NCBI GenBank assembly: GCA_022647575.1
Contig: JALCKY010000001.1
Span: 434,001-498,000, forward strand
Source: Lachnospiraceae bacterium
Lineage (GTDB): Bacteria; Bacillota; Clostridia; Lachnospirales; Lachnospiraceae
DNA length: 64,000 nucleotides
Direction: 5' to 3'
Part shown: positions 9,570 through 17,619 of the stretch, in pieces
Numbering within the stretch: the stretch's first letter is position 1
How the letters are laid out: each line of letters begins with the position of its first letter
Translations under genes and position numbers: made by a program
The notes under the pieces: model-generated
Database searches by the model: none
The model's input: only the letters and a program-made list of their open reading frames with translations
What the model was told of the DNA's origin: nothing

Positions 9570-10631
9570 CAAAGTATTCTCCGATCTGACGGTCCAGACA
9601 TTCCCGGACATCTCCGCCGCCTATGCGCACCTTTTCCCACTCGCAGGTCTTTTCGACCGCCCTGCGGATATTCCACTCCGGCTTCCAGCCGAGCTCTTTC
9701 CGGATTTTGGTGCTGTCCAGCAAAAGGAACGCTGCCTCATGAGGCCCGGCATCTCCCTCCGTCCTCCAGGTCAGGGCTTCCGCTTCCGGCACATCCCTGT
9801 TCCAGAACTCGCAGAAATAATCCGCAAGGGTTCCCGTCGTCACGCAGTCGCCGCGTCCGGGACCGATGTTGTATTCTCCGCCAGCTTTCTGTCTTCTGCC
9901 TGCTTCTCACCCAGAAGCAGATAGGCGGAAAGAGGTTCCATCACGTGCTGGAACGGACGGATGGAATACGGGTTCCGCAGGATGATCGTTTTTTCTGCCT
10001 CGGCAGCGCGCACGCAGTCCGGCACCAGACGGTCTTCGGCAAAATCGCCTCCGCCGATGACATTGCCTGCACGGGCTGTCGAAACCGCACATCCGGAATT
10101 CAGGAAAAATGATTTCCGGTAGCTCTGCGTGATGAGATCGGAACAGGACTTGCTGTTGGAATAGGGATCATATCCGTTGAGCGGCCTGTCTTCCGTGAAA
10201 GCCTCCTTCGTCTCTTCATTCAGATAGACCTTGTCGGTCGTCACGTTCACGAAGGAGGAGACGCATTCCGTTTTCCGGATTGCTTCCAGCACATTGACCG
10301 TTCCCATGATATTTGTTTCAAATGTAAGACGCGGCTCCATATAGGAATAGCGCACCAGCGGCTGCGCTGCCAGATGGAAAATGACATCCGGCCGCACCTG
10401 GGCGATCAGCTCATTCAGATGCCCTTCATCCCGGACATCCCCGTAGATGGAATCCATGCCGTCCTCAATGGACGCCAGATTGAACAGGTTCGGTTCCGTC
10501 GGCGGCATGAGGGAATAGCCGACCACTTCCGCGCCGGCCTTTTCCAGGATCCGGCAGAGCCATGACCCTTTGAACCCGGTGTGCCCGGTAACCAGAACTC
10601 TCCTGCCTTTATAGAAAGATAAATCTGCCAT
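9562..10631 (-). CDS. rfbG: CDP-glucose 4,6-dehydratase, interrupted by a frameshift
   Basis: An extended short-chain dehydrogenase. The N-terminus has the NAD-binding VLVTGHTGFKGSWL (residues 11-24), and the N-terminal part carries the Tyr-x3-Lys equivalent (PYSNSKSCSD near residue 157). The N-terminal frame covers 10631-9840 and the C-terminal frame continues to 9562. Around 9877-9883 one base is missing: the sequence ends as KLAENTTS in one frame while the next frame reads GEYNIGPGRGDCVTTG, the family's conserved segment. The complete protein would be about 355 residues, the normal length. It makes CDP-4-keto-6-deoxy-D-glucose, the substrate of RfbH. It starts one base after the rfbF stop. 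The break is likely a sequence error because flanking pathway genes are intact. Confidence 0.9.
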
Positions 10632-10632
10632 T

Positions 10633-11409
10633 TCACCAGACCTTCCAGGGAGCTTCTCCGCTGTCCCACATTTTTTCCAGAGCTTCTTTTTCCCGCATGG
10701 TATCCATGCACTGCCAGAACCCGTGATGCCTGTAGGCGTTCAGTTCATTCCTGCGTGCACACTCCTCGAGCGGATACTGCTCGAACACGGTGTCATCATC
10801 TTCAATCAGATCCATAATTCCCGGTTCGGCCGCCATGAACCCGGCATTGACCCATCCGGAATTTTCACGGGTCTTTTCACGGAAATTCGTGACGATGCCT
10901 TCTTCATTGATCTCAACGGCACCGAATCTCCCACGCGGCTGGGCGCAGGTAACGGTAATCATCTGCTGATGCTTCCGGTGGAAATCCAGCAGGTCATCGA
11001 TATTCACATCCGCAACCCCGTCGCCGTAAGTCAGGAAAAACGGCTCGTTCCCGATGTAGGGAGCAATCCTTTTGATTCTCCCGCCGGTCATTGTATGAAG
11101 CCCGGTGTCCACGACCGATACTTTCCACGGTTCCAGTTTTTCCGTATGGATGATCGTCTCTTTTTTCCCGTCTGTAAAGTCAAAAGTAATATCGCTGTTA
11201 TAGAGATAATAATCCGCAAACCACTGCTTGATCACATCCTGCTTGTAGCCGCAGCAGATGATGAATTCGTTATATCCGTACTTTGAGAAAATCTTCATGA
11301 TATGCCAGAGAATCGGCTTTCCGCCGATTTCAATCATCGGCTTCGGACGGAAAAAACTCTCCTCGCTGATTCTCGTACCCAGGCCGCCGGCCAGTATCAC
11401 GACTTTCAT
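10633..11409 (-). CDS. rfbF: Glucose-1-phosphate cytidylyltransferase
   Basis: A 258-residue nucleotidyltransferase of normal length. The N-terminal signature VVILAGGLGTRISEES (residues 3-18) and FRPKPMIEIGGKPILWHIMK are typical of RfbF rather than RfbA/GalU. YGDGVADVNIDDLL near 129-142 contributes the metal-binding Asp, and the end GFWQCMDTMREKEALEKMW fits the family. It joins CTP and glucose-1-phosphate to give CDP-glucose, the first committed step for CDP-dideoxyhexoses. The ATG at 11409 overlaps the stop of the upstream carboxypeptidase gene by 4 bases, so translation of the sugar cluster seems coupled to it. Confidence 0.95.
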   Translation of the reverse strand: MKVVILAGGLGTRISEESFFRPKPMIEIGGKPILWHIMKIFSKYGYNEFIICCGYKQDVIKQWFADYYLYNSDITFDFTDGKKETIIHTEKLEPWKVSVVDTGLHTMTGGRIKRIAPYIGNEPFFLTYGDGVADVNIDDLLDFHRKHQQMITVTCAQPRGRFGAVEINEEGIVTNFREKTRENSGWVNAGFMAAEPGIMDLIEDDDTVFEQYPLEECARRNELNAYRHHGFWQCMDTMREKEALEKMWDSGEAPWKVW

Positions 11410-12840
11410 TTCCCATCCCTCCTCTTGTTCCTCATCGCCAGAATGATCAGGATCAGGCCGGCCGCAACGAATACCGCAAGAACGGCAATCGCAATCATGC
11501 CGGCAGAAATGCCGGAGACATTCTGCGAAGTCCCGCTTCCGGAATCAGCCGAAGCTGACGGATCTGCTGCTGAATCCTTCCCGGAATCCTGCGCCGCTTT
11601 GGAAGCCGCGGCATCGGAAGCAGCTTTGGACGCGGCAGCATCGGAAGCCGCCTTGGAAGCGGCAGCCTCGGAAGCCGCCACTTCATCCGCATACTTCTTT
11701 GCATTCTCCTGCGTCATGGTAAACCCGCCGACCGCCGTCTGGTCTCCGAAAATGTAGGTTGTCTGCAGGAGTTCGCCCAGGGAGGCATCCTTTTTCTCAT
11801 CCTGCTTTACGCCGCAGTCGTCAAGGGACGCATTCTGCGGAAGGATGACCGAGCCTCCGGAAACATTGTATTCCGTCTTTCCGACTGCCACTTTCTGGAA
11901 ATTGCAGAAGCCGTAATCCAGAAGCGCCACGTTGTCTTTCGCTGCATAGGAACCGTCCGTCGCATAAAGCGACACGGCAATCAGCGTCATTCCGTTTCTC
12001 TCCGCAAAGGTCGTCAGCGTGCTCTGCGCCAGATCCGTATAGCCGTTCTTTCCGCCGATGATGCCCGGATAGAAATAGTCCGGACTGACCAGCAGGGGAT
12101 CGTGGCTTGTCATGGACCGCTCCGTCGCCGTCATGTTCGTCGCCGGTATCGTATAAGTCGGCGTATTGACGATCGTGCGGAATTCATCGATTTTCAGTGC
12201 TGCCTGTGCAATCAGCGCAATGTCGTGCGCGGAAGAATAATGGTTCGGATCCGGCATGCCGCAGGCATTCGCAAAATGGGTGGACGTGCATCCGAGCTCT
12301 GCCGCCCTGTCGTTCATCATCTGGACAAAATGATCGATGGAACCGCCGCCGATGTATTCTCCGACCTGCGTCGCCATGTCATTCGCCGACTTCAGCATCA
12401 TTCCGTAAAGCATCTGCTCCAGGGTAAAGACCTCGCCGACCTGCGTGGAAAGATTCGAACTTCCGACTCCCACATAGGCGACTCCGGTCTGCGTCATGGT
12501 TACCTGATCGGTCAGCTTTCCGTTCTCAAGCGCCAAAAGACAGGTCATGATCTTCGTGATCGAAGCCGGGAACATCTGGGTATCCATCCCTTTGTTGTAA
12601 AGGGACCGTACCCGTATCCGCATCCATCAGGCAGGCGCATTTGGAATAAACATCTGCGGCCTGAGGCCATCCGGAAATGGCATTTGTCGTCACCGTCGCG
12701 GAATCTGCCGCCACAGAAGAAGTGCCCGACGCATCAGAGGTGTCCGCCGCTGCCGGAGAAGCGGCAGTGAGGACCATGCAGAATCCCGTGACCAGAGCAA
12801 GGAAAGCGGAAAGTAACTTTTTCGGCAGAAACTTTCCCAT
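11406..12840 (-). CDS. D-alanyl-D-alanine carboxypeptidase (DacF/PBP5-like), frameshifted
   Basis: A serine-type low-molecular-mass penicillin-binding protein. A signal peptide occupies residues 1-32. The motifs are SITK near 90-93, SAND near 152 and KNG (variant of KTG) in GGKNGYT near 263. The C-terminus has an Ala/Ser/Lys linker of repeated AAASKAASD units and a final membrane helix with a basic end, so it should be anchored outside the membrane. The N-terminal frame (from 12840) breaks near 12602-12604, a CCC run on the coding strand: one extra C turns TVLYNKGMDTQMF into a wrong frame, and the rest reads correctly to 11406. It trims pentapeptides in peptidoglycan. It starts directly after the HPr stop and overlaps rfbF by 4 bases. 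Confidence 0.88.
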
Positions 12841-13104
12841 TTACTCCCCCAGTCCTTCTTCCACCGCATTGCAGAGGGCGTCCAGGGCTTCCTGTTCATC
12901 CACCCCTTCGCAGACGATGTCGATCTCATCTCCGCACTTTACGCAGGCACCGAGAACAGACATGACGCTTTTTGCATTGGCCGTCACATTCTCAAACGTA
13001 AAGGTAATCAGGGACTTGTACTTCATTGCTTCCTTGCAGAAATAGGCTGTAGGTTTCAGATGCAGTCCTGTGCGGTTCTTGATAACAACTCTTTTACTGA
13101 CCAT
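12841..13104 (-). CDS. HPr family phosphocarrier protein
   Basis: An 87-residue protein of HPr size. The phospho-accepting histidine is in NRTGLHLKPTA (His15), with Lys in the position usually held by Arg17. The regulatory serine site is in NAKSVMSVLGACV (Ser46 region), as in Gram-positive HPr that HPr kinase modifies. Both sites present argue for HPr rather than Crh, which lacks the histidine. It would carry phosphate from PtsI to sugar permeases, or act with CcpA. It sits 53 bases after ybbR and its stop touches the start of the carboxypeptidase. The LKP variation and the unusual neighbours leave open a specialised paralogue. Confidence 0.85.
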   Translation of the reverse strand: MVSKRVVIKNRTGLHLKPTAYFCKEAMKYKSLITFTFENVTANAKSVMSVLGACVKCGDEIDIVCEGVDEQEALDALCNAVEEGLGE

Positions 13105-13157
13105 AATCCCTCCCTGTAGCTTTATGAAGTAGCTCCTGATAACCGAAAAGCCATGTT

Positions 13158-14490
13158 TTACGATGCAGTCGATACAGCGGCAGAAATCGACGCAGGTCCG
13201 GCAGCTGCCGTGCCGATTTCAGAAAGCGTCGCATTCACGGTAACATCCTCGACCTGTTCATATCCGGAAGGCAGCGTAATGGCAACCGGCAGGGTATAGG
13301 TTCCCGCTTCCAGTCCGTTCAGGTCGACCGATGCCTTGATCTGATCCGTGCTCAGCGACTCCAGCTGCTCATCCGTACCCTTGACCCCGACGTCGATATT
13401 GGCAGTCGAGAAGACGCAGGTCAGGCCGGCACCCAGGTTCAGCTTCTGGATGGAAGTCGTCGCGATTTCATAGGATTTGCTGTTCAGCGGCAGGATCTCC
13501 ACGGAAATGACGACTGTATTGCTGATGCCGTTTGCCAGGAATACATTATCCGGAAGCATTGCCGAAACATCATCGACCTTGACGTCAAAGCTGCTGCTCT
13601 TGCCGCTGACATCGATGAGGCCCGAATCGATCGTAATCGTGTTGCCTTTATCCGCCAGGTTCTTCAGTCCTTCCGCCGTTCCGGCAACGGACAGCGAAGC
13701 CGGGGTTGCCGTCATCGAGGAGACCTGATAGCCTGCTGCCGGCTTTCCGGTATATTTCGGCACGTCAATGACCACATCGCTTACGACGGTATAAAGCGTT
13801 ACCGAAACCTGGATGTTCTTTGAATCGATGTCAAACTTCAGGTAATTCATCTCGGCATCCGTCAGTGCTTCCCCGTTCTTATCGTAAATGACCAGGCTTG
13901 TCGTGAAATTCGAATTCATGCTGATTCCCGTCACGTCGACCGGAGCAACCACCCTGTCGATCTTGTTGATGATCGAAGCCGGTCCGTAAATCGTCACCTT
14001 TTTCAGGCGAAGCCGTGACATTGCCGACCTGGTAGCCTTCCGCCGGCACCGTTGTGCCGCTGCTGCCCGTGATGACGAAATCCGAACTGATCATTTCTTC
14101 CAGCTCGATTTCGATCGTCGCCGGATTGGCTGTGATATTTCCCGCAGAGATTCCGTTTGCGGAGACACGGACCGGAACCGTAATCGGGTCGGAATTCATA
14201 TCGACGATTTCCGTCAGGTCCGCCGTGGCCGTAATGCTGTCCGCCGTCAGAGGCTCGACAACAGAACGGTTCCCGTGAACCGTCACGCTGACCGTCTCAT
14301 CGCCTTCCTTGACCTGATAGGACTGTCCCATGCTTTCGATGTAGGAAGCACTCGTAACCGTAACCGGCACATTGAAAATCGTCTTGGTAATGACCGGGTC
14401 GTTCACATTCACGATGATCAGCCAGACGAGAACCGCCAGAAGCAGCGAAGCGATCTTCAGTCCGGGATTACTCAGCAGTGTTTTTTTCAC
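13158..14490 (-). CDS. YbbR-domain protein (CdaR), regulator of diadenylate cyclase, frameshifted
   Basis: A membrane-anchored protein with one N-terminal helix (ASLLLAVLVWLIIVNV) followed by several YbbR repeats (VTVTSASYIE..., IYGPASIINKID...) outside the membrane. Two overlapping frames (14490-13879 and 14021-13158) together give ~443 residues. They join at 13999-14003, where a run of five T on the plus strand appears to carry one extra base: with four, TASPEKVTIYGPASII reads through. The start overlaps the cdaA stop by 23 bases, the conserved cdaA-cdaR arrangement of Firmicutes, where CdaR modulates CdaA. The C-terminus is Ala/Ser-rich. As a widely conserved gene it is more likely interrupted by a sequencing error than truly broken. 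Confidence 0.85.
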
Positions 14491-15355
14491 CTTCGTCCCG
14501 TCCTTTCCAGATCTTCAGCTTGGTCTTGCGTTCATGCATCTGCTTTTTCTGAAGCCGGTGCAGTTTCTCGCGGAGGTCGCTGGTCGTGACTCCCGTTGTC
14601 ATGATTCCCTCATACGTATACGAAATACGTCCCGTCTCTTCCGAAACGATGATGGTAAAAGCATCGCTGACTTCACTGATGCCGAGTCCGGCACGGTGCC
14701 GGGTCCCCAGCTTCTTGCTGATGGTCACGTTCTCGGAAAGAGGCAGATAGCAGGTTGCCGCAACGATGCGGTCTCCGCGCAGGATGACGGCGCCGTCATG
14801 CAGGGGTGTATTTTTCTCAAAGATATTCACCAGCAGCTGAGAGGAAATTTCGGAATCCAGCCGGATCCCGGTTTCGATATACTCGTTCAGCATGATTTTC
14901 TGTTCTATGACGAGGAGGGCGCCGGTCTTGACTTCGCTCATTTCGACGACTCCCCTGACGATTTCATTGATGGATTTGTCTGTAAAAAGGGTCCCTTTGT
15001 CCTGGTTGGTAACTGCAGGGAACAGGGTGGAAAGGAAATTCTTGTTTCCGAGGGATTCCAGCGCCTTGCGGAGCTCAGGCTGGAAAATGACCACGAGGGC
15101 CAGCAGTGCGACCGATGCCATCTTGGAAACGATCCACAGGATGGTCGACATCTGGAAAATAACGGCAATCAGGATAAAGACAATGACGATCAGAATTCCC
15201 TTCAGGAGCGTATAAGCGCGCGTGCGCTTGATCCAGTTCATGAAAAGGTAAAGAAGAAAAGCAATGATCAGGATCTCAATGACATCGATGACCCGGACCT
15301 GCGGGATATAGATTCCGGTCAGATAGTTTCGGATCATGTCCCATATTGCCCGCAT
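14468..15355 (-). CDS. cdaA: Diadenylate cyclase CdaA
   Basis: A 295-residue protein with three N-terminal membrane helices (roughly 20-100) and a DAC (DisA_N) domain. The catalytic motifs are LHDGAVI near residue 187 and GTRHRAGLG near 220. The cyclase condenses two ATP into c-di-AMP, which controls potassium and osmolyte uptake and wall homeostasis. The C-terminal tail (KLKIWKGRDEGEKN) is short and charged. It overlaps ybbR by 23 bases. Upstream, 60 bases away, is an unknown membrane protein. The Trk-type potassium system at 34.7-37.1 kb in the same window has RCK domains, the usual c-di-AMP receptors, so a regulatory link is plausible but not shown. Confidence 0.95.
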   Translation of the reverse strand: MRAIWDMIRNYLTGIYIPQVRVIDVIEILIIAFLLYLFMNWIKRTRAYTLLKGILIVIVFILIAVIFQMSTILWIVSKMASVALLALVVIFQPELRKALESLGNKNFLSTLFPAVTNQDKGTLFTDKSINEIVRGVVEMSEVKTGALLVIEQKIMLNEYIETGIRLDSEISSQLLVNIFEKNTPLHDGAVILRGDRIVAATCYLPLSENVTISKKLGTRHRAGLGISEVSDAFTIIVSEETGRISYTYEGIMTTGVTTSDLREKLHRLQKKQMHERKTKLKIWKGRDEGEKNTAE

Positions 15356-15415
15356 CGCCTTTCCTCCTTTCTTTTACTCTGCAAATGATCTGATGAAGCC
15401 CTCTCCCCTTCCGGA

Positions 15416-16435
15416 TCAGGAGAGATGATTCAGCGAATCTTCCAGTTTCTTTTCAAGATCCGTCTGATTGACCGGAGGCTTCTCCACCATCGGAGGAAGT
15501 TCATCCTGCTCCGGTCTTTCTGTCTGCTTCCGCTTCCGGTCATAGTTTCTCACGGAAATTTTCGGAATTGCTTTGACATAATAGTAATAGCCGTCGTCTT
15601 CAAACTGAAGGTACTCGCTCTTCCTGTAGTCCACATTGAAAATGAAAAACATCAGGATCAGGGCAGCTGCCACCGAAACTCCCGCGCCGGCTGCCAGCAC
15701 GATCAGCGAATGGTTCATACCGAGCGCCATGTCTCCGAGAAGGATCAGTGCCGGATAGAATAAAGAACCGATGATCACGGCTGCAAGCCAGGAGCCGTTG
15801 AAGGAAAGCTTCCGGACTGCATAGACAAGGATCAGGACGCCCGCCAGCGTAAGCAGGTTCAGCACCATTTCCGAATTTCCGAAGACACCGCCGGCCAGGG
15901 CCTGCAGACGCTTCGCATAATCGGAAGCTCCGTATGCCTTCAGGGTATCCGGTGCCCGGTGAAGCATGTCCAGCAGATAATACACGGCCACTCCGGATCC
16001 GACCGAAAGGACGGTCAGAGGCTTTTTCTTCAGCCCGAAGCATACCGGGACGACTTCCGGTGCACCGCAGTAAAGAGCCATCGGCAGGAAAATCAGAATC
16101 AGGGAATCCTCCGGCACAAAGCGCAGGAAAAGAATCAGCAGAAGAAGCATGACCATGAAGGCAATCGCACCCGCATCATAGCCCAGGGCAAAAGCCTGTA
16201 CCGTAATCAGGGCCGCGCTGAAAAGCGGAATTGCCCGGACCGGCAGGATGGAGCTCAGAAGCGCCATGATGAGGACCGCGAAGATATTCGTGAAAACGGA
16301 ACTGTATCCGATTTCCATGTTGATGAACAGATAGGTTCCCAGGGCCAGGGCAAATTTCAGGATAATCGAAAGGACGGACGTATAGCGCCCGTAGAAAGCC
16401 TTCAGCCTTTCACGCAGCTCCAGCAGGGCTCTCAT
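15416..16435 (-). CDS. Unknown multi-pass membrane protein with charged C-terminal tail
   Basis: 339 residues. About eight to ten hydrophobic helices fill residues 20-265, then a cytoplasmic-looking tail rich in Arg, Lys, Glu and Pro (KRKQTERPEQDELPPMVEKP) ends the protein. I do not recognise a catalytic motif. The sequence FNVDYRKSEYLQFEDDGYYYYVKAIPKISV marks the membrane-tail junction. It overlaps the upstream small membrane gene by 4 bases and precedes cdaA by 60 bases, all on one strand. The position suggests a wall or c-di-AMP related role, but no function can be read from the sequence. Confidence 0.75.
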   Translation of the reverse strand: MRALLELRERLKAFYGRYTSVLSIILKFALALGTYLFINMEIGYSSVFTNIFAVLIMALLSSILPVRAIPLFSAALITVQAFALGYDAGAIAFMVMLLLLILFLRFVPEDSLILIFLPMALYCGAPEVVPVCFGLKKKPLTVLSVGSGVAVYYLLDMLHRAPDTLKAYGASDYAKRLQALAGGVFGNSEMVLNLLTLAGVLILVYAVRKLSFNGSWLAAVIIGSLFYPALILLGDMALGMNHSLIVLAAGAGVSVAAALILMFFIFNVDYRKSEYLQFEDDGYYYYVKAIPKISVRNYDRKRKQTERPEQDELPPMVEKPPVNQTDLEKKLEDSLNHLS

Positions 16436-16827
16436 CCTTTTTTCCTCCTGTAAAGATCATCCAGTGCTTCCAGATTCTCTTCATATTCCTTTACGCTCTT
16501 CCTGGCATTCTTATACCTTGCAGAGGAACGGAAATAGGAAATGGCAAGATAGACCCCCAGCATGACCACATAGATCAGGATCAGCCAGGTCAGCAGTACC
16601 CGAATATCCATCTGGTCGATCTGATCGAGCAGATAGTCCATATTCGCTGCGGCAGTCAGTCCCAAAAGAAGAACATAGGCGACTGTCGTCAGAAAGAAGG
16701 TTTTTATCATATCCATGGCGATGTAGTCGCTGCGGTAGTACTTCCGGATTTCAAGAGCCTTTTTGCCTTCTCCGTTTTCGTACTCCGCCAGACGGATCAT
16801 CACTTTCAAACGTGCCTGATTGACCAT
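16432..16827 (-). CDS. Small two-helix membrane protein of unknown function
   Basis: 131 residues. The basic N-terminal segment (residues 1-38, including YRSDYIAMDMIKTFF) leads into two hydrophobic helices at about 42-62 and 78-97, and the C-terminal 35 residues are charged and helical (YKNARKSVKEYEENLEALDDLYRRKKG), possibly a short coiled coil. No known domain is evident. It overlaps the next membrane gene by 4 bases, so the two products are probably made together and may interact. ComF lies 30 bases upstream. Confidence 0.72.
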   Translation of the reverse strand: MVNQARLKVMIRLAEYENGEGKKALEIRKYYRSDYIAMDMIKTFFLTTVAYVLLLGLTAAANMDYLLDQIDQMDIRVLLTWLILIYVVMLGVYLAISYFRSSARYKNARKSVKEYEENLEALDDLYRRKKG

Positions 16828-16857
16828 GAAACCCCCTGTTTACGGCAATGCATGCCT

Positions 16858-17595
16858 TTAATATTCTATCATAAAGCCTTTTCCAATGCAAACCGTGAGA
16901 AAAGCAATCAGGAGCGCTCCGTCGCTTCTCAGGACTTTGGACACGGCATCCACGGTACTCCCGGTCGTATAGATATCATCAATGATCAGGATCCTCCTGC
17001 CGCGGACGGAATCCGTTCCCTGCCGGAAAGCCTCCTCCAGGTTTTCCTGACGTTCTTCCGCCCCCAGATTCTTCATCGCCCTGGTTCTGCCGGCACGGAC
17101 CACGGCATTTTTCTCCACGGGTATGCCGGTGATCCGGGAGATTGAACAGGCCAGCTTCTCCGCCTGATTGTACCCTCTCGTCCGGAGCTTTTCTTTATGA
17201 AGCGGCACCGGAACGAGCAGGTCCGGTTTCCAGAGTGCCAGCTTGTCCCTGCTGTTCTCAGCCATCAGAAAGCCCAGGGAATCCCCGTATTCCGCCCTCC
17301 CCTTGAACTTGAAAGCCGCCATCGTTCTCTTCATGGTTTCGTCATAGAGAAAAATCCCCATTCCTTCATCGAAAAGATGCTCCGTCTTCCGGCAGTCTTC
17401 GCACAGTTCGTCTTCCTCCTCGACCGGCTTTCCGCACTTTGCGCAGCGCCGCGTCCGGATATATGGCAGCTTTCCTTCACACTCCGGGCACACGAAACAG
17501 TCTGCCGGCAGGATGCCGTCGCAGACCGGGCAGTGCCGCGGATAGAGAAGATCCAGAATCCTCTCCTCCAGGTTCCGCTTTCTATCATTCATCAA
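16858..17595 (-). CDS. comF: ComF-family phosphoribosyltransferase-like protein
   Basis: 245 residues. The N-terminus carries paired cysteine knuckles (CPVCDG, CPEC, CAKCGKP, CEDC within residues 22-68), the zinc-binding part of ComF. A type I phosphoribosyltransferase domain follows with the PRPP loop RILIIDDIYTTGST near 203-216 and the family motif LVPVPLHKEKLRTRGYNQAE near 125-144. ComF proteins act in DNA uptake during competence, and comEC and comEA also occur in this window. ATG at 17595 or 17592 are both possible. It is 24 bases downstream of recD2. Confidence 0.88.
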   Translation of the reverse strand: MMNDRKRNLEERILDLLYPRHCPVCDGILPADCFVCPECEGKLPYIRTRRCAKCGKPVEEEDELCEDCRKTEHLFDEGMGIFLYDETMKRTMAAFKFKGRAEYGDSLGFLMAENSRDKLALWKPDLLVPVPLHKEKLRTRGYNQAEKLACSISRITGIPVEKNAVVRAGRTRAMKNLGAEERQENLEEAFRQGTDSVRGRRILIIDDIYTTGSTVDAVSKVLRSDGALLIAFLTVCIGKGFMIEY

Positions 17596-17619
17596 GGCCT
17601 CTTTCCCCGAAGCCTCTTT

